Source: an uncultured Candidatus Thioglobus sp. (GTDB lineage: Bacteria > Pseudomonadota > Gammaproteobacteria > PS1 > Pseudothioglobaceae). From it: a DNA stretch of 64,000 nt. The position numbers and the translations under genes are program-made. Below, one piece after another: positions 44,411 to 57,038 of this stretch; the first letter of the stretch is position 1, and every line of letters starts with the position of its first letter. Below the pieces are notes generated by a model, which saw only the letters and a list, made by a program, of their open reading frames with translations, made no database searches and was not told the origin of the DNA. The stretch covers positions 1 through 64,000 of the forward strand of contig CAJQTG010000012.1 of NCBI GenBank assembly GCA_905618925.1, in the 5' to 3' direction.

Positions 44411-45708
44411 ATGAAGTCTGCTTTAAAAACTTAGATAAAAAAAACCCAGCAAGTTTTGCAACCTATGAATCAACAGGTGGTTATAAAGTTTGGAGAAAAA
44501 TTCTTAATGGAGAGTTAACTCCTGAAGATATTCTTGCTGAATTAAAAACATCAGGATTAAGAGGGCGTGGTGGGGCAGGTTTTCCAACTGGTTTGAAGTG
44601 GAGTTTTATGCCTCGTAATCAAGAAGGACAAAAATATGTAGTTTGTAATTCTGATGAAGGTGAGCCTGGAACCTGTCATGATCGGGATATCTTGAGATAT
44701 AACCCTCATTCAGTCATAGAGGGTATGGCCATTGCTGGGTATGTTATGAATGCAACAGTAGGCTATAACTATATTCGTGGTGAGTTCATGGAGCCCTATT
44801 ACCGTTTTGAAGAAGCTCTAAAAGATGCTTATGATGAAGGATTACTGGGTAAAGACATTCAGGGTAGTGCGGTTAGTTTTGATTTATATACTCATTTAGG
44901 TGCAGGAGCTTATATATGTGGAGAAGAAACTGCTTTATTAGAGTCTCTTGAAGGAAAGAAGGGTCAGCCAAGGTTTAAGCCTCCTTTTCCAGCAAATGTT
45001 GGGTTATATGGTAAGCCAACGACCATTAATAATACTGAGACATTTGCTAATGTTCCAGAAATTTTGACTCGAGGCGGAAAGTGGTTTGCTGATTTAGGGG
45101 TGGAAAATTCGGGTGGTACAAAATGTTTTTCAGTTACAGGTAATGTCAAGAATCCTGCTAATTTTGAAGTTCCAATGGGCACACCTTTCAGTAAGTTATT
45201 AGAGTTAGCTGGTGGCCTTAAAGAAGGAAGAACTCTCAAAGCAGTTATTCCAGGTGGCTCGTCGACTCCACTTTTGACAGCAGATACTGCAATGAATATG
45301 ACAATGGATTATGACAGTATTGCAAATGCTGGCTCAATGCTTGGTGCTGGCTCAGTAATCATAATGGACGACACTACGTGTATGGTTAAAACCCTAACTC
45401 GATTAGCGCATTTTTATTATGATGAGTCTTGTGGACAGTGCACTCCTTGTCGAGAAGGTACGGGTTGGCTTTATAGAGTGTTGCAACGTATTTTAGATGG
45501 TGATGGAAAAAATGAAGATTTAGACTTACTTGTTTCAGTTGGAGAGAAAATAAGTGGCAACACTATTTGCGCCCTTGGTGACGCAGCGGCAACACCAGTT
45601 GAGAGCTTTATAAGACATTTTAGACATGAGTTTGAATACTATATTAAGCATGGTAGAAGTATTGTAGAAAGTGAGCATCATTTAATTGAGGAAGAGGCAA
45701 TTGTCTGA
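44407..45708 (+). CDS. nuoF: NADH-quinone oxidoreductase subunit F
   Basis: [46 protein letters not shown]. Confidence 0.98.
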   Translation: MNEVCFKNLDKKNPASFATYESTGGYKVWRKILNGELTPEDILAELKTSGLRGRGGAGFPTGLKWSFMPRNQEGQKYVVCNSDEGEPGTCHDRDILRYNPHSVIEGMAIAGYVMNATVGYNYIRGEFMEPYYRFEEALKDAYDEGLLGKDIQGSAVSFDLYTHLGAGAYICGEETALLESLEGKKGQPRFKPPFPANVGLYGKPTTINNTETFANVPEILTRGGKWFADLGVENSGGTKCFSVTGNVKNPANFEVPMGTPFSKLLELAGGLKEGRTLKAVIPGGSSTPLLTADTAMNMTMDYDSIANAGSMLGAGSVIIMDDTTCMVKTLTRLAHFYYDESCGQCTPCREGTGWLYRVLQRILDGDGKNEDLDLLVSVGEKISGNTICALGDAAATPVESFIRHFRHEFEYYIKHGRSIVESEHHLIEEEAIV

Positions 45709-47944
45709 AATTGAATTTGAAATTGACGGCAAATTAGTTTTTGCTAATCAAGGTGACTCTATTATTTCAATTGCGGATAGAGAGGGCATTGATGTTCCTC
45801 GTTTTTGTTACCACAAGAAACTATCAGTTGCTGCAAACTGCAGGATGTGTTTAGTTGATGTTGAGGGCGTTCCAAAAGCGCAACCAGCTTGCTCTACTCC
45901 TGTTGCAAATGGTATGAAAATTCATACTAGAAATGATAAAGCTAAGAGCGCACAAAAAGCGGTGATGGAGTTTTTACTAATTAATCATCCTCTTGATTGT
46001 CCAATTTGTGACCAGGGCGGTGAGTGTGAGCTGCAAGATGTAGCAATGGAGTATGGCACTGATGTTTCAAAGTTTAATTTAGGAAAACGCATAGTTGCAG
46101 ACAAAGGCATTGGCGCACTAATTCAAACTGATATGACTCGATGTATTCACTGTACACGTTGCGTTCGTTTTGGTGCAGAAGTTGCAGGTATAGTTGAAAT
46201 GGGTGGAACTGGAAGAGGCGAAGGCGTAAAAATCGAACCATTTTTAACAGAAGGCATTCAGTCAGAGCTTTCTGGAAATATGATTGATGTATGCCCTGTA
46301 GGCGCTCTAACCTCCAAGCCATTTAGGTATGAAGCCAGAACCTGGCAAATGAATGCAGTTGAAACTATTGCAAGGCATGATTTGGTAGGCTCAAATATTT
46401 ATACTCAAACCTATAGAGGTAGGGTTAAAAGGGTTGTTGCAAGAGACAATGAATTAGTAAATGAAACCTGGATTTCTGATCGTGATCGTTTTTCCTATGA
46501 AGGACTCAATCATGAAAGTAGAGCATTGCATCCTAAAATTAAAAAGAACAATAAGTGGCAAGAAACCAGTTGGGAGATTGCTCTTGATTTTGCGATTAGT
46601 GGCCTGAAAAAAAATGCACAAAATGCAGATCAATTGGGCGTATTAGCTTCAAAAAATTCGACGCTAGAAGAATATTATTTGATGCAAAAATTAGCCCGTG
46701 GTTTTGGCTCTGAAAATATTGATTATCGTTTGGATAAAGCAAATCTTAGCATCGGAAACACCATGCTTTCAAATATTACATTAGCTGAAATGGAGTCAAC
46801 AGATCACGCTTTAATTGTTAATTCATATCTTCGATTAGAGCAGCCAATGATCAATCACCGTATTAGAAAGGCGACTTTAAATGGCGCCTCTGTTAATACG
46901 ATTAATAATAAAAAGTTTGACTTTAACTACCAAACTGATTTGGAGATTTTATCTTCCCCACAAAAAACTTTATTAATGCTTCAGTCTATCCTCAAGTCTC
47001 TTCATGAAAGAACTAAGACTACTGTTCCAAAGTACTTATCTAAGATCACAGTTGATGATAGTCAAAATAAAATTGCTGATGATTTAATTGCCGCTGAAAG
47101 GCCAGTAATTATCTTAGGAGAGCACGTAAATAGTAATATATCTTCTTCAGATATTGCCAGTATTATTTCTGAAATTGCAGCCCTTGCTAATGCAAAAATT
47201 GCCAACTTAAGTTTGAATGGAAATTCACTATCTGCTGAAAAAGTTGGATTTAAACCGTCCAATAATGGAAAAAATGCAATCTCAATGTTTACTGAAAATA
47301 CCAAAGCATTTTTGTTAATGGATGTTGATTTCAACTATGACTTTATTGATCCAAAGTTAGCGGCTGATACTTTTAATAACGATGATGTCTTTGTTATTTC
47401 ACTTAATAGCTTTGAAGATGAAATAACTCTTATGAACTCTGACGTAATATTACCGCTAGCTGGCTTTTATGAAAGTTCAGGTACACATATAAATTTTGAT
47501 GGGGTTGCCCAATCATTTAGTGCTTCAGTTAAAGGCCCAGGAGATTCAAAACCTGGCTGGAAAATTATTAAAGTACTCGCAGACATATTGGAGCTTAAAG
47601 GTTTTGAATATACTGATTCAACACAAGTCGCTGATGATGCGCTTTCTATGTCTTCAGCTAATAATAATGATCTTGTTGAAAATAATATTAAGGAAACTGA
47701 TGATTCTAAAGTTGCAGTTCATTGGCAGTATTCCCCTTACGCAATTGATGGAATAACTCGCAAAGCTAAAGCACTCCAAGAAACACCAATTGGAAAAATG
47801 AATGATGCATTTATTTCTCTAGCAACGGCTAAAGAATTAAAGCTCTCAGAGGGTGATTTGTATCATGGAGTTCCAGTTTCTATTAATGAAACTGTAGCTG
47901 AAGGATGTGTCTTTGTTCACACTTATCAATCGAGAAAAGGTTAG
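45701..47944 (+). CDS. nuoG: NADH-quinone oxidoreductase subunit G
   Basis: [46 protein letters not shown]; likely TTG start at 45701 overlapping the nuoF stop (track start 45686 is also TTG). Confidence 0.95.
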   Translation: MSEIEFEIDGKLVFANQGDSIISIADREGIDVPRFCYHKKLSVAANCRMCLVDVEGVPKAQPACSTPVANGMKIHTRNDKAKSAQKAVMEFLLINHPLDCPICDQGGECELQDVAMEYGTDVSKFNLGKRIVADKGIGALIQTDMTRCIHCTRCVRFGAEVAGIVEMGGTGRGEGVKIEPFLTEGIQSELSGNMIDVCPVGALTSKPFRYEARTWQMNAVETIARHDLVGSNIYTQTYRGRVKRVVARDNELVNETWISDRDRFSYEGLNHESRALHPKIKKNNKWQETSWEIALDFAISGLKKNAQNADQLGVLASKNSTLEEYYLMQKLARGFGSENIDYRLDKANLSIGNTMLSNITLAEMESTDHALIVNSYLRLEQPMINHRIRKATLNGASVNTINNKKFDFNYQTDLEILSSPQKTLLMLQSILKSLHERTKTTVPKYLSKITVDDSQNKIADDLIAAERPVIILGEHVNSNISSSDIASIISEIAALANAKIANLSLNGNSLSAEKVGFKPSNNGKNAISMFTENTKAFLLMDVDFNYDFIDPKLAADTFNNDDVFVISLNSFEDEITLMNSDVILPLAGFYESSGTHINFDGVAQSFSASVKGPGDSKPGWKIIKVLADILELKGFEYTDSTQVADDALSMSSANNNDLVENNIKETDDSKVAVHWQYSPYAIDGITRKAKALQETPIGKMNDAFISLATAKELKLSEGDLYHGVPVSINETVAEGCVFVHTYQSRKG

Positions 47945-47955
47945 GTATATTGACT

Positions 47956-49023
47956 ATGTGGCAATCATTAGTAGACAGTATTCATAATTTAATTCCTTGG
48001 TTTGATGGTGGACTAGCAGACGTAGTAATTATTTTAATCAAGGGCCTTGCCCTAATATTTCCATTAATAATCGCGATGGCTTATATGACTTATGCTGAGC
48101 GTAAAGTTATTGGCTTCATGCAGCTTAGAATTGGCCCAAATAGAGTGGGACCTTTGGGATTGTTACAACCGTTTGCCGATGTTTTTAAAATGATGTTTAA
48201 GGAAATAATTTTTCCTACTAAGTCAAACATTTATCTTTTTCTTTTAGCACCAATATTGGCTTTCGTTCCGGCAGTTGCAGTTTGGGCAGTTGTTCCATTT
48301 GGAGAAGGTTTTTATATTGCTAATCTTGATGTGAGTTTGCTTTATGTTATGGCGATTGGCTCTGTTGGTGTCTATGGAATAGTTCTTGCAGGCTGGGCAT
48401 CTAATTCTAAGTACCCACTTCTTGGAGCATTACGAAGTACAGCTCTTCTAATTTCTTATGAGCTTGTAATTGGATTTGTAATTGTTACTGTAGTTATGAT
48501 TGCAAGCTCGGTTAATTTAAATACTGTTGTAGAAAAGCAAGCTGGTGGAATACTCAATTGGTATTGGATTCCACTATTTCCAATGATGATAGTTTTTTGG
48601 ATTGGAGCCTTGGTAGAAACAAATAGAGCGCCATTTGATGTTGTTGAAGGTGAGTCAGAAATTGTTGGTGGCACACATGTTGAGTATTCTGGAATGCCTT
48701 TTGCATTGTTCTTTATGGCAGAATATTTCAATATGATTTTTATGGCAATGTTGGCAGTCTTATTATTTTTTGGTGGATGGCACTCCCCGTTTGAAGGCAT
48801 TCCTCTTCTTGAAGGTTGGTTTGAATTTGTTCCTGATTTATTTTGGCTGCTATTTAAGATGAGCTTCTTTTTATTTTTATATTTTTGGATTCGCGCCTCT
48901 TTCCCAAGATTTAGGTACGACCAAATTATGCGTTTATGTTGGAAGATTTTCTTACCCTTAACGATTGTGTGGATCTTTGTGGTTGCATTGATGACACAGC
49001 TTCATATAGGACCTTGGTTTTAA
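47956..49023 (+). CDS. nuoH: NADH-quinone oxidoreductase subunit H
   Basis: [53 protein letters not shown] at 47956. Confidence 0.97.
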   Translation: MWQSLVDSIHNLIPWFDGGLADVVIILIKGLALIFPLIIAMAYMTYAERKVIGFMQLRIGPNRVGPLGLLQPFADVFKMMFKEIIFPTKSNIYLFLLAPILAFVPAVAVWAVVPFGEGFYIANLDVSLLYVMAIGSVGVYGIVLAGWASNSKYPLLGALRSTALLISYELVIGFVIVTVVMIASSVNLNTVVEKQAGGILNWYWIPLFPMMIVFWIGALVETNRAPFDVVEGESEIVGGTHVEYSGMPFALFFMAEYFNMIFMAMLAVLLFFGGWHSPFEGIPLLEGWFEFVPDLFWLLFKMSFFLFLYFWIRASFPRFRYDQIMRLCWKIFLPLTIVWIFVVALMTQLHIGPWF

Positions 49024-49034
49024 GGAAAAATAAT

Positions 49035-49526
49035 ATGATAAAAAAAGTCAAAAAATTAGTAAAAGATTTTGGTTTAGGTGAGCTCCGAACTGGTCTTAAA
49101 GTTACTGGTAAAGAATTTTTAAATAAAAATATTACAGTTCAATTCCCTGAAGAACGAACGCCAATTTCACCAAGATTCAGAGGTCTTCATGCCCTTCGTC
49201 GTTATCCAAATGGTGAGGAAAGGTGTATCGCTTGTAAGCTTTGTGAGGCAGTTTGTCCAGCAAATGCGATAACTATTGATTCGGAAATGAGAGAAGATGG
49301 GACTCGCCGAACAACCCAATATGATATTGATCTTTTTAAATGTATTTTTTGCGGCTTTTGTGAAGAGGCATGCCCTGTTGATGCAATTGTAGAGACTCAT
49401 ATTTTTGACTATGCATTTGAGTCAAGAGAGGGCAGTATTATTGATAAAAAAGGGCTTTTGGCTATTGGTGATGAAAACGAAAAAGAGATTAGTAAAGCCA
49501 GGCTTGAAGACTCTAAATATAAATAA
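49035..49526 (+). CDS. nuoI: NADH-quinone oxidoreductase subunit I
   Basis: [38 protein letters not shown] at 49035 after GGA-rich leader. Confidence 0.97.
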   Translation: MIKKVKKLVKDFGLGELRTGLKVTGKEFLNKNITVQFPEERTPISPRFRGLHALRRYPNGEERCIACKLCEAVCPANAITIDSEMREDGTRRTTQYDIDLFKCIFCGFCEEACPVDAIVETHIFDYAFESREGSIIDKKGLLAIGDENEKEISKARLEDSKYK

Positions 49527-49535
49527 TAGGTAGCT

Positions 49536-50150
49536 ATGGAATTTTCATCAATTTTATTTTATGTTTTCTCTTTCTTCTTTATCGTTAGTTCGATAATGAT
49601 GATTACATCAAGGAATACTGCAAAGGCTGCTTTATTCTTAATACTAACTTTTTTTAGTGCCGCTAGCTTATGGCTGCTTCTTGAAGCAGAGTTTTTAGCG
49701 ATTACATTGATCCTAATTTATGTTGGCGCTGTTATGGTGTTATTTATGTTCGTTATTAAGATGCTTGATACAGATAAATCAACACTTCGAGCGCAGTTTA
49801 CGCGCTACCTGCCATTGGGAATTTTTGTTTCTATAATTGTGATTGCGCAAATGGTACTCGTCCTTAATGCCGGTCAGTTTGATCTAGCAATGACTGGCGT
49901 TCCAGAAAAACATGATGCTTCATATAGTAATATTACTGCTATTGCAGAGCAGCTTTATACGCTTTATGTCTATCCTTTTGAATTAGCAGCAATACTTCTT
50001 TTAATAGCAATTATTGCAGCAATTACTCTTGTTCATCGTAATGAATCTAGAAGTAAAAAGCAAAATATCTCAGAGCAAATTAATGTTCAGGCAAAAGATA
50101 GAATGAGGATGGCTTCTATTAAGCCAAAGTCGGCTAAGGAGTCAAAATGA
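49536..50150 (+). CDS. nuoJ: NADH-quinone oxidoreductase subunit J
   Basis: TM protein with [29 protein letters not shown]. Confidence 0.95.
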   Translation: MEFSSILFYVFSFFFIVSSIMMITSRNTAKAALFLILTFFSAASLWLLLEAEFLAITLILIYVGAVMVLFMFVIKMLDTDKSTLRAQFTRYLPLGIFVSIIVIAQMVLVLNAGQFDLAMTGVPEKHDASYSNITAIAEQLYTLYVYPFELAAILLLIAIIAAITLVHRNESRSKKQNISEQINVQAKDRMRMASIKPKSAKESK

Positions 50151-50452
50151 TAGCACTATCTGATTACCTAATTCTGAGCTCGATAGTCTTTTGTATCGGT
50201 CTTGCTGGAATCTTTATTAACAGAACTAACATCATTATGCTTTTGATGTGTGTTGAGTTAATTTTGGCAGCTGTTAATACTAATTTTATTGCCTTTTCAT
50301 ATTATGGCGGTGACCTTGCTGGGCAAATATTTGTATTCTTTATTTTGACAGTTGCAGCTGCAGAAGTAGCTATAGGGCTTGCAATCCTGACGCTAATGTT
50401 TAGAAGTCGTGGCTCGATTGATATTGATGTAACTAACACGTTGAAGGGTTAG
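50147..50452 (+). CDS. nuoK: NADH-quinone oxidoreductase subunit K
   Basis: [38 protein letters not shown]. Confidence 0.97.
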   Translation: MIALSDYLILSSIVFCIGLAGIFINRTNIIMLLMCVELILAAVNTNFIAFSYYGGDLAGQIFVFFILTVAAAEVAIGLAILTLMFRSRGSIDIDVTNTLKG

Positions 50453-50454
50453 TT

Positions 50455-52416
50455 ATGCTTAATATTTATTTTACAATTGTACTAGCACCCTTATTTGGAT
50501 CAATCATAGTTGGCCTTGCCGGTAATAAACTTGGACGAAAAGCTTCACATTCAATTACGATATTAGGGGTAGCAATCTCTACTGCACTATCACTATATGT
50601 TTTTAATCACCATGTTTTAAATGATGGTGAGATTTTTAATCAGAACATATACACATGGATGCAAATTGGAGGGCTCAATATTAGTGTTGGCTTTTTAGTT
50701 GATAACTTGACTGCTCTAATGTTGGTGGTGGTTTCATTTGTTTCACTAATGGTGCACATCTACACTATAGGTTATATGCATGAAGATAAGGGATACACTA
50801 AATTTTTTAGCTACATATCCCTATTTACTTTTGCAATGTTTACACTTGTAATCTCAAATAACTTTATGCAGCTATTCTTTGGCTGGGAAGCGGTTGGTCT
50901 GGTTTCATATCTTTTAATTGGATTTTGGCATCATAAGGAATCAGCTGTTCAAGCTAACTTAAAAGCATTTCTTGTAAACCGAGTTGGTGATTTTGGATTT
51001 CTTCTGGGAATTGCAATGGTTCTCATGTTTTTTGGCACTTTAGATTACGCTGAAACGTTCAGTCAAAAAGATCAAATTATTGGACAAACTTTATATGGCG
51101 GTGTTTCTGCTATAACGGTAGTTTGCCTGCTACTTTTTGTTGGAGCAATGGGAAAATCAGCGCAAGTTCCTTTGCATGTTTGGCTGCCAGGTTCTATGGA
51201 GGGTCCTACTCCTATTTCTGCTTTGATTCATGCAGCAACAATGGTAACGGCTGGTATCTTTATGGTTTCAAGAATGTCACCCTTATTTGAGTTGAGTGAT
51301 GTTGCACTAACAGTAGTCATGATAATAGGAGCAATAACAGCTCTATTTATGGGCTTACTGGGTATTGTTCAAAATGATATTAAGAAAGTTGTAGCATATT
51401 CCACGCTCTCACAGCTAGGTTATATGACTGTTGCTCTTGGAGTAAGTGCCTACTCGGTTGCAATTTTTCACCTAATGACGCATGCTTTCTTTAAAGCTTT
51501 GCTTTTTTTAGCTGCTGGATCAGTAATTGTTGCCCTTCATCACGAGCAAGATATTCGAAAAATGGGTGGCTTAAGAAAGAAAATGCCAATAACGTACGTT
51601 ACTTCACTTTTAGGTACCTTAGCTTTGATTGGATTCCCAGGCTTTGCGGGATTTTATTCAAAAGATATGATAATTGAGGCTGTTCATTATTCAGATTTAC
51701 CGTTTGCTGAGTGGGTTTATTTTGCAGTTGTTCTGGGCGTATTCATTACTGCTTTTTATAGTTTACGACTATTATTTTTAGTGTTTCATGGTAAGTCAAG
51801 GCTTGATAGTAATACCGAAGAGCATGTTCATGAGACAGCTCCATCAATTACGGTACCTTTAATATTGCTAGCTATACCATCAGTATTAATTGGATATTTT
51901 ACAATTGAGCCAATGCTTTTTGGCGGCTGGCTAGAAAATGCAATATTTATTGATCCTTCTCATCATGCCGTTTCAAAACTTGAGGATCACTTTCATTCAG
52001 CGTTCTCTTTGATTACGCATTCTGTCATGACACTTCCATTCTGGATGATGGTTGGTGGTGGATTAACAGCGTGGGTTTTCTGCATATATCGAACCGATTG
52101 GGCAAGCCTCATTCAGAGTAAATTCAAACGTATAAATTATGTGTTAAATTCCTTGTATGGTTTTGATCGATTTAACGAAATTGTCTTTGTTCGTGGGGCA
52201 CTTAAAATTGGTAATCTGTTATGGAAAATTTCAGATATGGCAATCATTGATCAGCTTTTGGTTAATGGAAGCGCAAGATTTGCTCGTTATGTAGGCGCTT
52301 TTATTCGACCAGTCCAAACTGGTTATGTCTACCACTATGCTTTTTTTATGATTATTAGTTTGATGTTTGTTCTAGGCTGGGTTCTTGTTGCCTCAGATTA
52401 TTCATTTTTTAGTTAG
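50455..52416 (+). CDS. nuoL: NADH-quinone oxidoreductase subunit L
   Basis: FFGWEAVGLVSYLLIGFW, GKSAQVPLHVWLPGSMEGPTPISALIHAATMVTAG. Confidence 0.97.
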   Translation: MLNIYFTIVLAPLFGSIIVGLAGNKLGRKASHSITILGVAISTALSLYVFNHHVLNDGEIFNQNIYTWMQIGGLNISVGFLVDNLTALMLVVVSFVSLMVHIYTIGYMHEDKGYTKFFSYISLFTFAMFTLVISNNFMQLFFGWEAVGLVSYLLIGFWHHKESAVQANLKAFLVNRVGDFGFLLGIAMVLMFFGTLDYAETFSQKDQIIGQTLYGGVSAITVVCLLLFVGAMGKSAQVPLHVWLPGSMEGPTPISALIHAATMVTAGIFMVSRMSPLFELSDVALTVVMIIGAITALFMGLLGIVQNDIKKVVAYSTLSQLGYMTVALGVSAYSVAIFHLMTHAFFKALLFLAAGSVIVALHHEQDIRKMGGLRKKMPITYVTSLLGTLALIGFPGFAGFYSKDMIIEAVHYSDLPFAEWVYFAVVLGVFITAFYSLRLLFLVFHGKSRLDSNTEEHVHETAPSITVPLILLAIPSVLIGYFTIEPMLFGGWLENAIFIDPSHHAVSKLEDHFHSAFSLITHSVMTLPFWMMVGGGLTAWVFCIYRTDWASLIQSKFKRINYVLNSLYGFDRFNEIVFVRGALKIGNLLWKISDMAIIDQLLVNGSARFARYVGAFIRPVQTGYVYHYAFFMIISLMFVLGWVLVASDYSFFS

Positions 52417-52425
52417 GGTAATAGT

Positions 52426-53973
52426 ATGGATTCATTACTAAGTATTTTGATTTGGCTTCCTATTTTAGGGGCTGGTTCAGTTCTATTAATAGGAAACAAT
52501 AGAGCTCAACTTGCTCGTTGGATAAGTGTTGGTATTTCTGTACTAGTTTTCATTTTATCAATAAATTTATTTTTAGATTTTGATACTTCAACCTCCTCAA
52601 TGCAGTTTGTAGAAAAGGCAAGTTGGATTGCTCAATTTAATATTTTTTACCATCTAGGTGTTGATGGAATATCAATGCCACTAATTATTCTCACTACTTT
52701 TTCAACCATATTAGTAATTGTTGCTGGGTGGGAAGTTATAAATAATAGAGTGGCAGATTATATGGCGGCTTTTTTAATTATGGAAGGCCTCATTATTGGT
52801 GTTTTTTCGTCAATGGATGCTATCTTATTCTATGTTTTTTGGGAGTCATCACTAGTACCAATGCTTTTAATTATTGGTGTCTGGGGTGGTCAAAATCGTG
52901 TCTATGCCTCGATTAAATTCTTCTTATACACTTTCCTAGGATCAGTATTTATGCTGGTTTCACTTATATATATGTACAATTTAAGTGGCTCATTCGCAAT
53001 TTCTGAAATGTACACCTTGCCACTTACTATGGTTCAGCAGAGTTGGATTTTTTGGGCTTTCTTCCTTGCTTTTGCGGTAAAGGTGCCTATGTTTCCTGTC
53101 CATACATGGCTTCCAGATGCTCACGTCCAAGCGCCAACAGGTGGCTCGGTTATCTTGGCAGCTATAATGTTAAAGATGGGTGGTTACGGATTTTTCCGCT
53201 TCTCACTGCCTATCACGCCTGATGCGTCATCATCATTTGCAACTGTAGTAATTGTTCTTTCGTTGATTGCAATTGTTTATATTGGTTTTGTGGCGCTTGT
53301 TCAAAAAGACATGAAAAAGTTAATCGCTTACTCATCAATTTCCCATATGGGTTTTGTCACTTTAGGTGTTTTTGCGTTATTTTCTATTATGGAAATGGGA
53401 GTAAATGGTGAGCTAATTTCTATTAGTGGTGGAAGTATTGAAAGCGCTTATCTTGGGCTGGAAGGTGCAATGGTTCAAATGATTTCTCATGGTTTTATAT
53501 CTGCAGCGATGTTCTTAGTTGTTGGCGTACTTTATGACAGACTTCATTCCAGAGAAATTTCTACCTATGGGGGAGTTGTAAATTCAATGCCTAAATTTAC
53601 AGGCTTTGCTGTTCTGTTTGCAATGGCAAATGCTGGCCTTCCTGGAACGTCAGGTTTTGTTGGTGAATTTATGGTTATCCTTGGTGCTTTACAAGCTAAT
53701 TTTTGGTTTGCATTTCTGGCTTCAATGACTTTGATTATTGGTGCAGCTTATACATTGTGGATGGTCAAGCGTGTTTTTTGGGGAGCAATTACTAACCCAG
53801 AAGTAAGCACTTTGAGCGATATCAATTCTAGAGAATTTGGAATTTTAGTTATTTTAGCTATTGCTGTATTATGGATGGGTTTATACCCTCAACCTGTAAT
53901 TGAAGTAATGCATGCTTCAATCGTTAATCTACTTGAGCAAGCTCTTACAACTAAACTACCTGTTTTATTATGA
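52426..53973 (+). CDS. nuoM: NADH-quinone oxidoreductase subunit M
   Basis: FYVFWESSLVPMLLIIGVWGG, PVHTWLPDAHVQAPTGGSVILAAIMLKMGGYG. Confidence 0.97.
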   Translation: MDSLLSILIWLPILGAGSVLLIGNNRAQLARWISVGISVLVFILSINLFLDFDTSTSSMQFVEKASWIAQFNIFYHLGVDGISMPLIILTTFSTILVIVAGWEVINNRVADYMAAFLIMEGLIIGVFSSMDAILFYVFWESSLVPMLLIIGVWGGQNRVYASIKFFLYTFLGSVFMLVSLIYMYNLSGSFAISEMYTLPLTMVQQSWIFWAFFLAFAVKVPMFPVHTWLPDAHVQAPTGGSVILAAIMLKMGGYGFFRFSLPITPDASSSFATVVIVLSLIAIVYIGFVALVQKDMKKLIAYSSISHMGFVTLGVFALFSIMEMGVNGELISISGGSIESAYLGLEGAMVQMISHGFISAAMFLVVGVLYDRLHSREISTYGGVVNSMPKFTGFAVLFAMANAGLPGTSGFVGEFMVILGALQANFWFAFLASMTLIIGAAYTLWMVKRVFWGAITNPEVSTLSDINSREFGILVILAIAVLWMGLYPQPVIEVMHASIVNLLEQALTTKLPVLL

Positions 53974-55418
53974 TGAACTTTAATTTTAATGTTGCAGAAC
54001 TAATCTTTGCTTTGCCAGAGTTATTTCTATTATTTGCAATTTCACTTATTTTATTATTTGACCTTTTTGTAAGCCAACGTTTAAAGCAATTTACTTATTA
54101 TTTGACACAGTTAGCACTTTTAATAACAGGCTTCTTAGCATTTAATTTAATTGGTGAGAATGCAACAATTTTTTCTGGCACTTTTGTCCTTGACTCTTTA
54201 GGCTCAACCTTTAAAGTTTTCATACTGGGCTTTGCAATTATTGCCCTTGTTTATACTCGTCATTATCTTAAGGCCCATGACCTCTTAAGAAATGAGTATT
54301 TTATTTTGGCGATGATGTCAATACTTGGAATGATGGTAATGGTTTCTGGACATAGTCTTCTTACTTTGTACTTGGGTTTGGAGATAATGTCGCTTTCATT
54401 GTATGCACTTATTGCTACAGCAAGAGACAGAGCCAGTGCTATTGAGGCTGCCCTTAAATATTTTGTTCTAGGCGCTATTGCTTCGGGATTATTGCTTTAC
54501 GGAATGTCCATGATTTATGGAATAAGTGGGAGCCTTGATATTGCTCAGATCTCAAGTTTTGCAAGTGCCTCAACTTTAGGATCTCAGCAAACATTAATTC
54601 TTAATTTTGGTTTAGTTTTCTTAGTCATTGGCATTGCTTTCAAACTTGGAGCTGTACCTTTTCATATGTGGGTTCCAGATGTATATCAAGGCTCCCCAAC
54701 TTCAGTTACCATGTTTTTATCAACCGTACCAAAAATTGCAGCTATCGCATTATTGATTCGATTACTAATTGATGGGTTAGGAGATCTTCAGCATTACTGG
54801 GCAGATTTATTTATGATTTTAGCTGTCCTCTCAATTGCAATAGGATCATTAGTTGCATTAACTCAAACCAATATCAAGCGAATGCTTGCATACTCAACAA
54901 TATCCCATATTGGCTTTGTGTTGCTAGGTTTTGTTACAGGAGTGGTTGATGGTTATGGCGCTGCAGTCTTTTATGTGCTGGCTTATATCTTGATGAGTCT
55001 AGCCGCTTTTGGTTCAATTATTGTTCTAAATAGGAAGGGATTTGAGGCTGATCAAATTTCTGATTTCCAAGGTTTGAGCAAGCATTCTCCATGGTTTGCA
55101 TTAATTATGTTGGTGGTTATGCTTTCAATGGCTGGAGTGCCTCCATTTATTGGCTTTTATTCTAAGTTATTTATTCTTCAGCAAGTGGTTGCACAGGGTT
55201 ATGTAATTCTTGCTATAGCAGCGGTAATTTTTGCTGTGATAAGTGCTTACTATTATCTGCAAATTATTAAAACAATGTATTTTGATGATGTAGATAAAGA
55301 GATACTTGTATCTGCTCCGCTAGATATGAAGGTTGTACTTTCTATAAATGGCATTCTTATTTTAGTCGTTGGCTTGATGCCAAGTTTCTGGATGGAGCTA
55401 TCTGTTTCACTATTCTAA
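53970..55418 (+). CDS. nuoN: NADH-quinone oxidoreductase subunit N
   Basis: GLEIMSLSLYALIA, GAVPFHMWVPDVYQGSPTSVTMF. Confidence 0.97.
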   Translation: MMNFNFNVAELIFALPELFLLFAISLILLFDLFVSQRLKQFTYYLTQLALLITGFLAFNLIGENATIFSGTFVLDSLGSTFKVFILGFAIIALVYTRHYLKAHDLLRNEYFILAMMSILGMMVMVSGHSLLTLYLGLEIMSLSLYALIATARDRASAIEAALKYFVLGAIASGLLLYGMSMIYGISGSLDIAQISSFASASTLGSQQTLILNFGLVFLVIGIAFKLGAVPFHMWVPDVYQGSPTSVTMFLSTVPKIAAIALLIRLLIDGLGDLQHYWADLFMILAVLSIAIGSLVALTQTNIKRMLAYSTISHIGFVLLGFVTGVVDGYGAAVFYVLAYILMSLAAFGSIIVLNRKGFEADQISDFQGLSKHSPWFALIMLVVMLSMAGVPPFIGFYSKLFILQQVVAQGYVILAIAAVIFAVISAYYYLQIIKTMYFDDVDKEILVSAPLDMKVVLSINGILILVVGLMPSFWMELSVSLF

Positions 55419-55461
55419 GTTTTAAAAAAATGATTGCTAAACTTCTATGTAGAATATCTGA

Positions 55462-56163
55462 ATGATTATTGCACATCGAGGTATTTCATTTGATCTACCA
55501 GAAAATTCTTTGCCAGCCTTCAATGCTTCATGGGATGTTGGAGTTGATGGGATAGAGGGTGATTTTCATCTTACCAAGGATGGTGCCATTGTTTGTATTC
55601 ATGATGATGATACTCAAAGAGTCTGCAATAAAAAGTTAATTGTTAAAGACTCAACCCTTGAAGAGTTAAAGCAACTCAACTTATCTCATAAACTTTCTAA
55701 TAATTCAAAAGTAAAAATTCCTACTCTAGCTGAAGTGCTTAACGTGTTGCCTTCTGGTAAGAAAATATTTATAGAGATAAAGTGTGGTATTGAGATTATA
55801 AAGCCCCTAATTAAAGAGCTTTCTCAATCTGAAATACATACCGAGCAAGCTGTGATTATTTCATTTGATGAGAGAGTTATTAAGACTTTTAAATCAGCAG
55901 CACCTAATTATAAGGCTTACTGGTTATATTCATATGAGCCGAACTATGACTTAAATAAAATATTAGATGTACTGAATGATATTAAGGCCGATGGTCTCAG
56001 TTCAGATAATGAAAACTCAAAAACTTTAATTGATCGAATTATGGATGCTGGTTTTGAATACCACTCATGGACAATTGATGATATTTATATTGCTAATAAA
56101 TTGATTAGCTGGAGAGTACAATCTATCACATCAGATAATCCAGGCCAAATCCAAAATGAGTAA
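55462..56163 (+). CDS. Glycerophosphodiester phosphodiesterase family protein
   Basis: IAHRGISFDLPENSLPAF, DGIEGDFHLTKDGAIVCIHDDDTQR. Confidence 0.93.
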   Translation: MIIAHRGISFDLPENSLPAFNASWDVGVDGIEGDFHLTKDGAIVCIHDDDTQRVCNKKLIVKDSTLEELKQLNLSHKLSNNSKVKIPTLAEVLNVLPSGKKIFIEIKCGIEIIKPLIKELSQSEIHTEQAVIISFDERVIKTFKSAAPNYKAYWLYSYEPNYDLNKILDVLNDIKADGLSSDNENSKTLIDRIMDAGFEYHSWTIDDIYIANKLISWRVQSITSDNPGQIQNE

Positions 56164-57022
56164 TAAGATATTTTCAAGTGTTTCTACAGCAATTTTATCT
56201 GCCTTCTTTTTCTCTCTTGCAGCTACTACTGCTCCCTATTTCTATGGTGTTGGAGGAGGCGTATTTCTTCTTCTTTCTGTTCGCTATGTTAGTACTTTTA
56301 TTTTTGCAAGTATTTTAAATAAATCACCTAAGAAAATTAAAAGCAAGGCAACACACATTAGATTAATACTAATTAGTATTTTTCAAGCGATTTTTATTGC
56401 ATCGTATATGTATTCAATAAGCTTGATTCCATTAAGTTTAGCCGTAGTAGTGATTTATACTTTCCCAATTATTACCTTTTTTGTTAACTCAATACTTAAG
56501 AGCAGATCCATTGATTTTTTATCAGCTGCCGCACTTCTTGTGTCATTATTTGGCATTTGGATTTTAGTTCAAGGAGATTCAAGTAATTGGAATTTATGGG
56601 GCGTTTTTTGGGGCCTTATTGCTTCTCTTGCCCAGGTTACTGTAAATATTTTATCTCGTCATAAAAGTGTAGAATCAGGATGGGGCCTAATTCAATATAT
56701 TATGGTATTGCCCTCAGTAGTTTTTGTGTTGATATATTTTATAGTCACTTTAGAGCCTATAGCTTCAGTATCTTCAGAGATGTTACTTTGGAGTATTCTT
56801 TCAGCAATGGGGATGACTGGAGGTATTTACTTTTTCTTTAGGTCAATATCGATTATTGGACCCGTGCGAACATCAAATGTGATGTACTTAGAGCCTATTT
56901 TTACTATTATTTTAGGTGTAATTCTTCTTCAAGATATGCTGGGTATGAATCAGTGGCTTGGTATGTTTATTATTTTTACTGCAACAATCTCACTTGAGAG
57001 GTGGGGCAAAAAATATAATTAA
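56156..57022 (+). CDS. DMT-superfamily (EamA) transporter
   Basis: Ten-TM pattern with duplicated EamA domains. Confidence 0.85.
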   Translation: MSNKIFSSVSTAILSAFFFSLAATTAPYFYGVGGGVFLLLSVRYVSTFIFASILNKSPKKIKSKATHIRLILISIFQAIFIASYMYSISLIPLSLAVVVIYTFPIITFFVNSILKSRSIDFLSAAALLVSLFGIWILVQGDSSNWNLWGVFWGLIASLAQVTVNILSRHKSVESGWGLIQYIMVLPSVVFVLIYFIVTLEPIASVSSEMLLWSILSAMGMTGGIYFFFRSISIIGPVRTSNVMYLEPIFTIILGVILLQDMLGMNQWLGMFIIFTATISLERWGKKYN

Positions 57023-57038
57023 GTTAAAGAATTAAAAT

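Noticed and set aside
48456-48800. 114-aa minus-strand ORF opposite nuoH
   Set aside because: Antisense to conserved nuoH; no supporting motif or ribosome-binding site.
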